Source: Irpex lacteus
Lineage: Eukaryota; Basidiomycota; Agaricomycetes; Polyporales; Irpicaceae
DNA: 64,000 bases
Assembly (NCBI GenBank): GCA_001986395.2
Contig: MQVO02000027.1
Span: 124,001 to 188,000, forward strand
Direction: 5' to 3'
Under the pieces are notes generated by a model. The model made no database searches and was not told the DNA's origin. It worked only from the letters and a program-made list of their open reading frames with translations. A program made the position numbers and the translations under genes. Positions 53,157 through 64,000 of this stretch are shown one piece after another (position 1 is the first letter of the stretch; the number at the start of each line of letters is the position of its first letter).

Positions 53157-55674
53157 TCAGTTCTTCCTGTCCGCCTCGACCACCAACTTCGAATCTCCTT
53201 CTCCGTCTTCGTCCTGCTTAGCAAACACTCCCGTCTCCCCAAACCCTCTATTTCTCTCCGCCCAATCTACGGCGTCCCTTCTCCCCTTCTTCACATCCAC
53301 GCCGAACCAAATAACGATACTGGCCGCTGCACAAATCGCAAACAAGAAGGGGAAGCCCTTCCAGTTATTCCCCGTGTCGTCGATGATCGCTTGGATGACG
53401 TTGGGCCCGATCATGGAGGATGCGCGGTTGGAGAGGCCGAAGAGACCGAAGAACATGTTGTCAAACCCAGGAGGTGTGAGTTCTGCCATCATGGTTTGGG
53501 AGAATGCGTAGTACGGGGCTTGGAAGAGACCGAAGACGACGTTGTAGGCCCTAGAAAAGGGACGTGTTATCGATTGGTGCGACGTGGTACAGAAAAATAA
53601 GGGAAAGCGAAGGAGACGCACCAGAACTCCCATCGATTGTGGAAGCCGAACTTGTCTGTCCATATTCCAATCATGCCCCACAAAGGTATGAATATCGTCA
53701 CCACGTTCGTGACGACAAACTAGAGATAGAAAACCCAAGGGTTGAATTAGCATTCAATAAAGAGAACTGCAAACTGCAAACAATTAGGAAGGGAGGGGAG
53801 AAACTCACCATCGGCTTTGTACCAATCTTCCACCACTTCTGAATATACCAAAACCCGAGGGTGGACGCTGTAGATGTTATAGCCTGTGCGAGACCGAGGT
53901 AGGTGTTCTGCAGGAAGGAGAACTCGAATTTGTCGTTTTGGCAGATCGAGACGAGTGTGCCTGTTGTGTTGAGGCCCTATGGATAAGAAACAAAGTGGTG
54001 TAAGTATATGAGTGAGTATATGTGAGGGAAACGTACATCGGCGAGAAGGAAGAACGAGAAGAGGTAGATGAACGTGTATGGAAGTTTCTTGTACTGTTTC
54101 ATCGCGTGCCAGATCTATGCCGCAATATTGAACGTGTTAACAGTGTACACGCGTGGTCCAGATGTGGGGAGTGCATACTTGTTTCCATCCAATAGTGAGA
54201 TAATGTTCACCCTTGGGCAGTGGAGGGCCTGGGCGTGGTTGTTGGAAGATGACTGCGAGGTGGCTTTGAGTAAGTATGGGATACTTAGACAAAGGGAGAA
54301 TAAGACGCACACCACCAGATACCAAGGATGATCCAATCTGTATAATGCATGCTATTAGATACGCGAGGGAGATGAAGCATGCATGTACCCACAGCCGTTG
54401 ACCCTAAAAGCAAAGAGCATGGTCAGCATATGTGCTTCCAAGGATGTTGATTGATCATGGGGAAACTCACAGGACGAGAACGTAGTTGTTCACCTTAGGA
54501 TCATTCTTCGTTTTCTTAGGAAGCAACAACGTCAAGTTCAACAACAGAGTGGCGATATATCCAATGTTGCTATGCATCTATCACCGCACCACCGTAGATT
54601 TAGAACATGTACTTACTGTGGAGCTTTCAACTAAGAACTCACAGTACTGATATTACTGATCCTATTCTTCTCCAAGCTCTCCTCGAGCTCATATTCGTCT
54701 CTGCTAACCAGGCCGTTGTCATACTTCTCCTTGAGCTCTCGTGCGTGCGCAGTGTTTCGTGCGAGCCGAGGGAAGGCAGCGGCGTAAAACACAAGGGTTG
54801 CACCGTAGGAGATGAAGCCGACCATATAGAGACCCATGGCTGCTCCCCATCTATCCGGAGCTGCATACCCATGGTATTAGCATATAATAAGCGAAGAAAT
54901 CAGAGAATATAGTGGGTAGATGCGTACAAGTGAGAGACATCCCGGCGAATTGGGAGGCCCAGCAGATCACGGTGACGACAAGGAGAAGCCATCTTCCAAA
55001 ACGACCATAATCGGCTGCAGAGCCAATGGTAGTGAACATCAACGCCATGACCTATTCAAGTCATTTTTGCTCGTTTAATTTTCATCAAGCTGAGAGATGG
55101 GATGCAAATTAAGACGTACGGCAAAGCTGACACCTGTAGCTACAAGGACAATGGAGCTCACAGACTTGGTACCACTACCCCAGGGGAGAACGCATTGTCC
55201 CGATGCATCTGCATCAGTGCAGGAGGAGCCCTCGCCTCTCACGGGATCCCATCCTGCTGCTGTTGCAAGGGACTGGAACAGAGTCATCGAAAATCCGTTT
55301 GGACCGACACCCTGAAAAGAATAGCGTTTGTATGTTTAGCGTGACAGCAGAACGGAGACAGGTTATTCACATACATTGTCACCATTATAGTACACTTAAT
55401 GTTTAGACGTAAGGCTATGAGTCGCTTATACCCATGGATATATGGTGCTACGTACGATAGTAACTCCAAAGTTCCTGTACGTCTCTTGTTAAGACAACAC
55501 ATACGGGAACTAGAGTACGATACGCACCTTGCGAGTAACCACAGGTTCTTCTCTGACATAATGTGGAGCTTCGACTGTGTCGACTACCGCCTGGCTATCT
55601 GGATCGTCCAAGGCATCCTTATCCAGCGAATGGTGGTCTATGACAGGGTTCTCTGGTTGGGGAAGACGTGACAT
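53157..55674 (-). CDS. ATG22: Atg22-like vacuolar amino-acid effluxer (MFS fold)
   Basis: The start gives MSRLPQPENPVIDHHSLDKD. The spliced protein shows ELWSYYLYYNGDNGVGPNGF, an extracytosolic loop with CTDADASGQCVLPWGSGTKS, VMALMFTTIGSAADYGRFGR, MGLYMVGFISYGATLVFYAA, an acidic cytosolic loop (KEKYDNGLVSRDEYELEESL), then VNGYWIILGIWWFIFQQPRP, GPPLPKGEHYLTIGWKQ, LPYTFIYLFSFFLLAD, NVVTIFIPLWGMIGIWTDKF, FQAPYYAFSQTMMAELTPPG and FFGLFGLSNRASSMIGP. Yeast Atg22 exports amino acids from the vacuole after autophagic breakdown. The gene has many small exons: 55456-55474 (19 nt), 55375-55394 (20 nt), 54393-54403 (11 nt) and 54311-54337 (27 nt). The frame is intact through all of them. The C-terminus is charged and cytosolic. 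Confidence 0.9.
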
Positions 55675-56830
55675 CCTGAAGACGAGCCTAGGAGATGGGA
55701 GAGCAGAGTCAACCACTGTCGCCAGAGCTCCAGGAACGAGCTATATATCTTCAATGTTCTGCCCATTTAGCGAGGAGGGCGGGGAGGGTGCATGTGGTCT
55801 TGTGGTCACACGGACCGATCTGTGAATCGTTAGACGGCCGAGGAATTCAAACTTTCACGAGATAAGGAGGCATCAAATGCCCGTTTGGCGAGAACCTAGA
55901 GGTTGGTACACGCCTCGCCTGCAGATGTTCCGTAATCTGTAGTCTAATTGTAGACTGTGGCCGGTAAACGGAGGGAGGATATCTTTCAGGAACCACTAGC
56001 CTCGAGGCGTTGCGAGGCAGGAAAACATGCAAGGGACGTCGGGGCGCGCAGTCCGTGGCGGATCAAATTTGACATTGCGATCGAGCCAATCTTATCTGTT
56101 GTGGCCGCCACCGTCTCGCTGATGCGATAGGGTCCTGCCTCCCCACTGGCGGATAACCTCCTCTATGAATATGCCTCACCGCTTGTTGGGTTCCTCGAAG
56201 TACACAGATTACTGCAAATCAGACTCCAAGAGCTCCCCGAAAAGCTGGACTACTCTCGTACGTGGCCCCATCGCGTTCTCTACTCAAGTCTCATGACCGT
56301 CAAGAACTTCAAGTTGCTCTGCAGGCCCGTTACATGCATACTAAGAGATGCAATTTTCACCTAGTACACCCACTGGCCTGTCAACAATCTACGTAATAGA
56401 AACAAAACCGCACAAGAGCATCCCAAGCACGTTCGTCCATACATTCGCTGGAAGCTTTACTCGTCAACAGCCGTGTCAAGGTTCCATATGAGCTTAATGA
56501 TCGTCCATTCAGTTTTCGAGCAACGTAGCTCAATAGAGGTACGCCTGTCGTCTGACCCTTCTCAAGTTTACTTCGAAGTGAGAGGATGCTGCAGTGGCAA
56601 AGCGGGAAGCAGCCGTGTTGGGCTCTCTACCACAGTTGGGCTGCATCTGGACAAGTCTATGAAGGTCCTGTCTTGCCACGCGCACTGCGGTCAAACTCTA
56701 GCTACAAAAACGGACGTGAGGGTACAGGAGGTGGGTACATAACGACGCACCCTGAGCAATAGGCACATTCCCTTTCCCCGCGATTACCGTACCGTGGAGT
56801 CCCGTACCAGCTCAGTCACCCATCACGGCC
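55675..56830. other. Intergenic, divergent upstream region
   Basis: About 1.15 kb between the Atg22-like start (minus) and the small hydrophobic gene (plus). A few open stretches exist but none has gene-like features. Promoters of both genes are inferred here. Confidence 0.4.
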
Positions 56831-57240
56831 ATGTTGGGCAGCCTGAATATTCCATGGAGTGGTGAGCCTCATAAACATACTCAGAAAAGCCATTGTAATA
56901 ACGACCTCCATGTCCTAGATGTACTATCCATGCTGGGAGCACCTCTAGGCGTCGCCGGCATAGCGACAGCCAACTTCGTCTTAACAGCTCTGTGTATGAA
57001 CGCTCTACCAGCCACAGCCAGTACGTCCAAATAATTGCCAACGTTCAGAAGCGTTCCATCGCCCCTAATACAACAAATACTCTCCATTTAGGTAGTGTCT
57101 CGTTGACGGCGGGCCATGTCGTGGGAGTAGGGTTTATGGCATCGACGGGGCTGGTTGCATCAGCTCCCGTGGCAATACCCGCTGTGGGAATCGCAGCATC
57201 GGTCTACTTGTTGTTTCGTCGCACCAGAAGCTCTAAATGA
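56831..57240 (+). CDS. Small hydrophobic (membrane) protein, 93 aa
   Basis: Three exons (56831-56861, 56919-57020, 57092-57240) join in frame: MLGSLNIPWS, then DVLSMLGAPLGVAGIATANF, VLTALCMNALPATAS, SVSLTAGHVVGVGFMASTGL and VASAPVAIPAVGIAASVYLL, ending FRRTRSSK. Introns have GTGAGC and GTACGT donors and TAG acceptors. Two or three Ala/Gly/Val-rich segments are long enough to span a membrane, and the end is basic. No family is firmly recognised. The Gly/Ala pattern superficially recalls small ISG12-like mitochondrial membrane proteins, but that is only a resemblance. Confidence 0.6.
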
Positions 57241-57437
57241 CATGATTCTCGGCTCCGTGAATCTGAGGTGACCATGAGGTGTATTCTCGCGAGAGCCGAC
57301 TTTGTATGGAGTCAGGTACGCATTCATAGAGTTCTTCATTCTATCGAGTATCCTTTCCTATAACATGAGCAAAATAGGCCATTCTTATTTCTGGATTCGA
57401 TGATAAGCACAGCAACGCGAGGATGTGAACGTTCTTC

Positions 57438-60400
57438 TCAAGCATCACCCACGAAATCGCCCTCATCCTCGTCCCACCCAAGCGTATCGGGATCGATACC
57501 CATATGCCTCAACATCGTCCCCAACGTATGGTTCGGCACCTCCTCCTCGTCCTCAACATCCATCGCCTCCGCATGCACCTCTCCCCCTGCTCCATGTACC
57601 CCTTCCTCCTTCCCTCCCTCACCGCCACCGCCCTTCTCATCCCACCCCCACCCACTCGACACCCCCCATCCCCCCGCACCTTTCCCATCGTCATATCCCC
57701 ATCCACCACCAAACCCACCAGCTCTCTTCCTCGCCTTCGCTCTTCCAGCACCACCAGTGAACGGATTCTCCCCTTCGTCCCACCCACCCTTCGCAGGCAG
57801 TACTCCCGGCGCAGATCCAGGTTCAAGGTCCTTCACAGTATCCCAAACGAGCCACGCAACTTCCCGACCCACACCTCGCCACTTCGTGACGAGCGCATCC
57901 AGTTTATCGTCGTCAGTTCCTTGGACACGGTCTTCCTTGATCTTGATGGCCTGCTTGAGCTTTTGTACCTGGGCTTGGAGAGCTTGAATAGTTGGTGCGG
58001 CCTGTACGCCAGTGATGGCTTTCGAGCTTGAAGACGAACATGGGGATAAGGGTGTGGCGATCGACCCGGTCTCTCCTTTCACTGGAACTGGCATGGAGAA
58101 CGGTGCCCGGAACGGCTTAGCAGCGCTTGCCGTGCGGTCTCTGTTCGCCACAGGTACGGCAAGAGCGGCCAGACTAAGATCCTCCTCCTTGAGAGTATTA
58201 TTCGACTTGACCGGAGCTTGAGTGATAGTGTCGCTCTTAGCGGCTGGAACGTCAGATGTCTGAGACCGAGCATGTCCGCTAGCATACACAGCGTCTTTCC
58301 CAGCGAGCACGTCTTCGATGTTCACAAGGGGCGAGCGGAACGGTTTGACGAGCTTGCGAAACTGCTTTTTCTGCGAAGCTTGGGTCGGTCGCTTGGGGTT
58401 CGGAGGCGGCGGAAGGGTGATGGTGCTCTCCAGTTTCTAGCCAAACGTGTCAGGTTGTATTCAAAGATGCAGTGGAATGAACATACGAATCTCTTCAAAT
58501 CAGAACCCTCAAGTATAATTGTATCGTCTCCAGCTTTGCGTTTTCCGAGCACGATAGAACTAGAGGTATGAATATTGGCTATAGTTTCTAGATCCTTCCC
58601 AGATTCCTTCTCATCATCAATAGGCAGCAGCTGTGGAGACGACGGAGGAGAGTCTCGAGCCAGGTCAAGGTCAGAAGACAGAGAGTCAAAGATCCTATCT
58701 GGACTAGAAGCGCGTGGCTGAGACGACGAGAGTACAGGCGAAGATGGCGGGAGGCTGTTATCGAAGTCCATACCATCCTGGTCGAGTCCGTCATGTCCTT
58801 CCTTGTCGTCGGTCTTCGTACCGTCAATGTTCAAAGCAGGCGGAGATAAGGGTAGGCTTGAAGGAGGTAGTCTTGGGGAGGGGGGATCTTGAGGAGTAAA
58901 AGTCGTCACAGACAAGCCATCCTCGGAAGCGGTCGATGGGTCATTGTCAGCGGCCTCAGAGAAAGTCAAGGAATTATCCGCAACTATGGGGGCCGCACTG
59001 CGTGTCGTATCCGGTGATAAGACTACCTGAGCGTCGAGAGCAGACAGAGGCGGATCTGTACGGTCAAGCGAAGGGAGCCCAGGTTTCTGTGCAACCTCAG
59101 GTAATGCGGTGCGGTCGCTAACAGCAGCAGGGTGCGTTTCGACATGTTCAGGTTCCGTAGCAGGAGTCGCAATGATAGGCTCGGACAGTAAGGAAACGTC
59201 CGCCTCAGTATCAACAACAGGACGACCTGTAATTTCCTCAGGTGTAGGCAAAGCGAGAGCGAGATCATCGGCAGGTGTATCCTTGAGGATGACGGGTTCG
59301 GCAACACCTTCAGTTCCAGAGCTGCATTCGGCGGGTCCAGACGCCTGAGTCGCGGCGGGCTGCTGAGTACTGATCATCTTCGTAAGGATGGCCACAGGTG
59401 CGTCTATATCTAAAGTCGACGGAGGAATATCAAGATCCTGAGGTGCATGCGATCCAGACGAAGAAGAGTCGGAGCCGCCCAACCCATCCGCAGAAGGAGC
59501 ACACTCGGTCGTTACAAGAGCGGCATCTCCGACGAGTCCGATGGGACGAGCAGTAGGTATATCGGGATTGAGAAGCGTATCAGCGGCAGGAGGCAGATCG
59601 GCAAGAGAGGACTGAGTATATGCGCATTCATGAGCGTTGTCAGTACTAGTGTCAGCAAGTGCGAGGCATTCTTGGCCAGAGGCGTCGTATCCAGTATCTT
59701 CTTGTATGTCGTCAGATTCTGCTTTTGGAGCAGGAGTAGCAGTCGGAGGAACCATATCAGTAGCTAAAGCGGCAGAGGCGTCGACAACAGGAGCAGAAAG
59801 GTCGCTAGCAGACGAGTCAGAGGGACGAGAAGTAGCAGAGTCTTCGTTAGTATGCACATAAGTAGGAGAAAGGGCAGCCACAGTCTGAGGAGGATCCGGG
59901 ATTCGATCAGCAATATCGGTCGGAGGGATTTGCGAGCTTTGTGAGCGTTCGTGGGGCGAGGCAGGTTGACCAGTCGGAAGAGCAAAGACGTGATAGTGCT
60001 TGAACGTCAACGGAAACGCAGCAGCCATAGATAACGCGTCGGAACGAGAAGGGCTCGTACACTCAGAGGCGTCGGGACGAGCAACAATGAGTTCTGTAGG
60101 AGAGACTTGGGCGGCCGTGGAACTATTATCCGAGAGACTTTCAGCCTTGGAAAGGACGTCAGGCTGCATATACGCGTCGAGAAGAGGAAATGTGATATCT
60201 CTAGTTCCCGCTGGTAGGGTAGCGGTAGCGAGACTCGTGGAAGACAGGTCCTTCGATACTTCGCCTTCGACACGAGGCTCGCCTGACTGGAGAGGATCCG
60301 TGTTTATAGGGACGATCTCTTGGCCCGAGAACTGGCCCGAGAGCGATATAGGCAGAGCAGGGGAGTGATCCTCGTTGTTTGCCGGAGTAACGACGATCTC

Positions 60401-60857
60401 AGGTGTTCTAGCACTATCCAGCACGCGAGCACAAGCTACTGAAGCTTCGAGGGCGTCCTTCTGCTGAGAAGGAGCGAAGATCGCAGATTCTTGTAGCCTC
60501 GCCGAGACAGTATGTTCCTCAGCATACACGGTACTATCGCTCGTTTCACGAACGTGCTCGGCGGCTTGGATACGTTCAGATGGATGGTCTTGTTGGATCT
60601 GCACGCGCTCGGAACCCAGAGCTGGTCCAACGATTGGCGGGGTATTGGTGACTATATGCTGCGAAAAAAAACAGATGTAACAACCTCTCGATGCTGTATA
60701 GGATATGCAAACGTACATGACCTTGAACATTCGCTGCTTTCTCGGAGAATAGGGCAGTAGGCAAACGGGGTAGCTTATCGCTCTCTACGCCAGCAGACTC
60801 AACACTGCTGTGTCGCCCGGTGGATGCATTTTCGTTGAACGAACTAATCTCGAGCAT
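57438..60857 (-). CDS. SFR1: Sfr1/Mei5-family recombination repair protein with long disordered N-terminus
   Basis: Exons 60717-60857, 58487-60658 and 57438-58436 give ~1103 residues. The start MLEISSFNENASTGRHSSVE is tentative; an additional 5' exon is possible. About 720 residues are Ser/Asp/Pro/Glu-rich and disordered. The conserved part is in the last exon: KLESTITLPPPPNPKRPTQA, then FRKLVKPFRSPLVN, and a coiled coil IQALQAQVQKLKQAIKIKED leading into the Sfr1/Mei5 motif LDALVTKWRGVGREVAWLVW. The C-terminus is Gly/Trp-rich and ends TLGTMLRHMGIDPDTLGWDE. With Swi5, Sfr1 stimulates Rad51/Dmc1 strand exchange. Yeast homologues have about 200-300 residues, so the extension is large. Assignment rests on the KPFRSPL and coiled-coil motifs. 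Confidence 0.75.
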
Positions 60858-61588
60858 CGATATTACCTGGATATAAAAGTGAGGAGAAATCAAAGGGCCA
60901 GACCAAAGCTGTACTTACTGCATCGTCGTCTTCTTTCCCTTGTGGAATGCTGGAAATGCTGCTGAGTATGGATGATAAGCTTCATCACAACTTTCAAGTG
61001 CATATAGCATACGTTTCAAGTAATTTTCCTTCTGCCCTTTGGTCTGAGGAGGCTAGTAGCGAGCCTTCGCTCTCTTGAGGCTGCATGGTGAGGTCCTCGC
61101 AGTACGGAAGCAAAGTGTGTGCCGGCGGTAACAGGTCCACGTGCGAAAATGGCCAAGAAAAATGGGCGCGTTATTGACGCGTTATTTGGAGTTCCACGTG
61201 GTCGGTCCGATCCTTGTGAAAAAGTGGCGGTCATGATCTCGAACCCGATCCATCACGATAAATTCGCTCAAAATTCACCGAGAAATTCTTCCCCGTCGTC
61301 ATCGTTCGAGACAGCGAGCTCATGGTGTGTGTATGGATGAGGTGCGCCAAGGGCATGTGTTCGGTGTGGCCTTGATAGCGTGGGGTGGATGAGGAGATTG
61401 CGGGGATCCGATAGAGGCAAGTTATGTCCAGCGAGTGAGGCTGCGCACGTTCGTCGCGACTACCTTCCTTTTTAGGGGTGTGCTCCTGGTCCCCGTCTAT
61501 AACTTGGCCGTTGACGTTTCTCTCGGCTCCCACCTGCCTCTGTTCAACCTCGATTCCCCTGCTCCTTCTCTGCTCGTCGTTACAAACG
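60858..61588. other. Intergenic, divergent promoters
   Basis: This stretch lies between the Sfr1-like gene start and VTC1. It may hold a 5' exon of the former (60917-60970 region). No repeat was recognised. Confidence 0.4.
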
Positions 61589-62205
61589 ATGTCGACGCAG
61601 CCACTTTTGCAGCGCACAGCGGCCAAACGCATCGCCCTCCCTGTCAAGGTCGAGCCCAAAGTATCATTTGCCAACGAGCGGACCTTCCTCTCATGGCTGC
61701 ACTTTACCGTCGTACTCGGCGGTCTCGCAGTAGGCTTGCTCAATTTTGGTGACAAGGTGCGTTGCAGTTTTATCTCCAGCACCGTAGCTGTCGTTAATGT
61801 CTCAATGCATAGGTTGGGAAAATAAGCGCAGCGCTGTTCTCTATTGTCGGTATGTGCATCTCCCATTCAAGCAGCCACAATCACGAGGTCTTACCACGCA
61901 ATTAGCCGTCGCTGTTATGATTTACGCTCTATGGACGTACCACTGGAGAGCTGCCTCAATACGTCGCGGAGGGCGCGGACCGTACGACGATAGAGTAGGC
62001 CCGGTAAGCACGCCACTATCACTTCCTCAGGTAGGCTTTATAGGTCACTCACATGGCGTATATATATAGACCATACTATGTGCTGCGCTGCTTGGTACGT
62101 TCCCCATCCCCTTCACCACTCCATAGTCCCTAACTCTTCCGTCTCTCCTCTACAGGTGCCATCATCGTCAACTTCGTGTTGCGTTTCGCAAGCCCAGACC
62201 TTTGA
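61589..62205 (+). CDS. VTC1: VTC1, vacuolar transporter chaperone subunit
   Basis: Five exons (61589-61756, 61813-61849, 61906-62003, 62070-62094, 62156-62205) encode 125 residues, close to yeast Vtc1. The protein starts [20 protein letters not shown] and contains the family hallmark [20 protein letters not shown]. Three transmembrane helices follow: [40 protein letters not shown] and [20 protein letters not shown] short basic loop, [19 protein letters not shown], sits between the last two. Vtc1 forms the membrane channel part of the VTC complex that synthesises polyphosphate and moves it into the vacuole. The fourth exon is only 25 nt. The frame is intact. Confidence 0.94.
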
Positions 62206-62782
62206 TAGCGAGAAACTCGATCCTTATCTCAGCACCCTCCCAGAACCTCCATTGCGCCACCCCCGTTTTCCTGCGAAGTCTTCGCATTTATCAGGATGTT
62301 GGCTGCCTTGGGAATATTTCAGAAGCCAGCTTGACAAACGATGCGAACAGCCCTTGTACTTCGGCGGAGCTTATAACACAATACCGCGGCCCCATGGACC
62401 TTTTCATATATCTTGCTTCACTTTATTACGTCTTCTCGCACTGTACAGCTAATTCCCATGCTATCGATAATACGGCTTGATCAGACCTCTGCAAAGACGC
62501 GATACCGAGTACTGACCAATTATAACCCATGGTATTTGCTGAGGTGAGCGAATTCGTACCTATCTGCATGCAGTTCATATGTTGATGATTCTGCCGTCAC
62601 ACAGTATTTCAATGAAATTAATCCAAGCAGTAAAAGCACTGCCGTAAAGATTTGTATGCAACATCGTCCAATAGCGTATCTACCACAGTGCAGGTGCTCC
62701 CCTTCAATATACGGGCCCACCCCTCACAACAAACCCCAACCTTCGGCAGAAGATCAATCTCCACTCCATCTCATTCATCCAT
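62206..62782. other. Intergenic, convergent 3' regions
   Basis: About 580 bp between the stops of VTC1 and the alpha/beta hydrolase. No gene or repeat was recognised. Confidence 0.45.
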
Positions 62783-64000
62783 TCATTGTGTCTTCTCTGC
62801 CAAGAGTCTGACGAACCGCTCCGGGTCGTCCCAGTGCATCTGCAAAAGCACAACAAGCGATATCAGCACTTCTCTCGCTCTTCTTTGATCATGACAGATC
62901 CCGCCGGCACCCAAGGCTTCGGTACATCAAACGATAGAGTTGAATCATTGCAAGACTCACAAAATGGTTGGCATTCTCCAGGCGAACGATCTCAACGTCC
63001 CTCCTCACCTCACCCTCCCTCCGTGGCTCTTTCAATTGCTCCGACAGGACTTTTGCACCCCAAGGACAATACGCGCAGCTCATATCCGCCCACAGGACGA
63101 TCGCCTTCACCCTCGGCCATAGTCCCTTTGTGTCAAAAAGCGATCTTCGAGCGTGAGTGCCATACACGCTTAACGTGATATGTCCCGGATGCCCAACTCG
63201 CAACGCGACCTCCGGACAAACCACACTCTCCAATTCTTCACGAGTCATACGTGCGCTCGTGGCTTTGAAGTGGTCGCTGAAGTACGTGCAGGGTTTGGAC
63301 AACGGTGTTTGTGCGGCGGTGAAGCAGACGGGCTGTGGGGGTGGTGGGATTTTCGTCATGTCGCGTTGGGCTGCGACCGCTTCTTCAGTGACCCCGTCGA
63401 GGGAGGAGAACGGTTCCCAGCAGGATGATACCCAGGTGATGAACGTTTTTGCTGTCTCCTCGGGTGGGAGTGTCGGGTCGTCGAGGGGGATGTAGGCGTC
63501 GCGGGGTGGAGAGATGCCGTAGACGGGACATGGTGGGTCTTTCAGGTGACGTATGGGCCAGGGAGAGGGAGGAACAGGAACGTCAGTACGTGTGCCAAGA
63601 TCTAAGTAATGTCCCTACTCACCGTAAACGATAACAGATGTCACATACGCTTCCAAAACGTCGTTAATCTCCGCGTCCACGAATCCCAGGAGTCCCAGCA
63701 ACGCAAATAGATACGTATTCCCCAAACTCCACGCCAATATGCTCACCCCTCCCACCTTCCTCTTCTTTCCCGTCTGCTCATCCACAACCTCTCTTGGTTT
63801 CGGAAACCGCTCAAGCTCGATAATCTCCTTGAAGAATCTCGCGAATTCCATGCCTTGAGACAGGAGTGCACCAGCTTCTTCGGGTGGGTTCCTCGATACG
63901 AGACGTGCGAGCTCTTCGTCCGTGAGAGGCGTTGAGCCTGGGTACTCTCGAGCGTTCACGGAAATGAAGCGGAGGTTGTGGGAGGCGGCGTGTTTGAAGA
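62783..64000 (-). CDS. Alpha/beta hydrolase, partial (N-terminus beyond the window)
   Basis: The visible exons are >64000-63623, 63538-62961 and 62839-62783. The frame enters the window reading FKHAASHNLRFISVNAREYP, then GSTPLTDEELARLVSR. The nucleophile elbow VSILAWSLGNTYLFALLG places the catalytic Ser in a W-S-L-G-N motif. Later parts include PPCPVYGISPPRDAYIPLDD, TWVSSCWEPFSSLDGVTEEA and VKAIVLWADMSCAYCPWGAK. The last part, VRLENANHF, joins MHWDDPERFVRLLAEKTQ and supplies the expected catalytic His. The substrate cannot be told; basidiomycetes have many such esterase-like proteins. Joins keep frame. The intron at 62840-62960 is rather long (121 nt). Confidence 0.85.

Noticed and set aside
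60659..60730. An apparent N-terminus MFKVMYVCISYTASRGCY for the Sfr1-like gene
   Set aside because: It is intron sequence. A GTACGT donor at 60716 and a T-rich GCAG acceptor at 60659 join the exon ending QGH to HIVTNTPP.

Overview
The window is nuclear DNA of a filamentous basidiomycete, most likely an Agaricomycete. Genes are dense and on both strands. Nearly all are split by GT-AG introns of about 50-60 nt, with typical donors (GTACGT, GTGAGT, GTGCGT) and several microexons. The protein set is fungal: a Zn2Cys6 regulator, VTC1, S. pombe-type Cdc14, and F-box and BTB expansions. The clade is an inference from gene style; no species is claimed. No rRNA, tRNA, CRISPR or prokaryotic operon signal was seen.

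Layout. 1-6 kb: the end of a CBM48 protein, then two tandem monocarboxylate-type MFS transporters on the minus strand. 6-10 kb: a large polyQ/RGG protein (minus). 10.2-17.3 kb: a housekeeping block of KRR1 (minus), an NCBP3-like cap-binding/export factor (plus, head-to-head with KRR1), mitochondrial BOL3 (minus), COX15 (plus, head-to-head with BOL3) and proteasome alpha6 PRE5 (minus). 17.8-27.8 kb: a small unknown gene, an F-box protein, SSU72, a 1-Cys peroxiredoxin, proteasome alpha2 PRE8 and a short Zn2Cys6 transcription factor. 27.8-29.7 kb has no convincing gene. 29.7-34.5 kb: an aldehyde dehydrogenase with a 1.8-kb intron. 35-37.7 kb: a Ser-rich unknown protein, then about 3 kb nearly empty. 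40.9-43.7 kb: convergent short-chain dehydrogenase and fumarylacetoacetate-hydrolase-family genes. 43.8-47.7 kb: two different short inverted-repeat elements, each with 8-bp target duplications (hAT-type MITEs), bracketing the septation gene cdc14. 48.6-53 kb: a tandem triplet of BTB/POZ genes. 53-64 kb: an Atg22-like vacuolar effluxer, a tiny hydrophobic protein, an Sfr1/Mei5 recombination factor with a very long N-terminus, VTC1, and the 3' part of an alpha/beta hydrolase that runs off the end.

The genes do not form one pathway; this is ordinary fungal euchromatin with some accessory families. The most notable observations are the two complete MITEs, single-base reading-frame breaks in six otherwise conserved genes (most simply explained by deletion errors in the assembly), the BTB triplication, a transcription factor whose zinc cluster spans an intron, and microexon-rich transporter genes.
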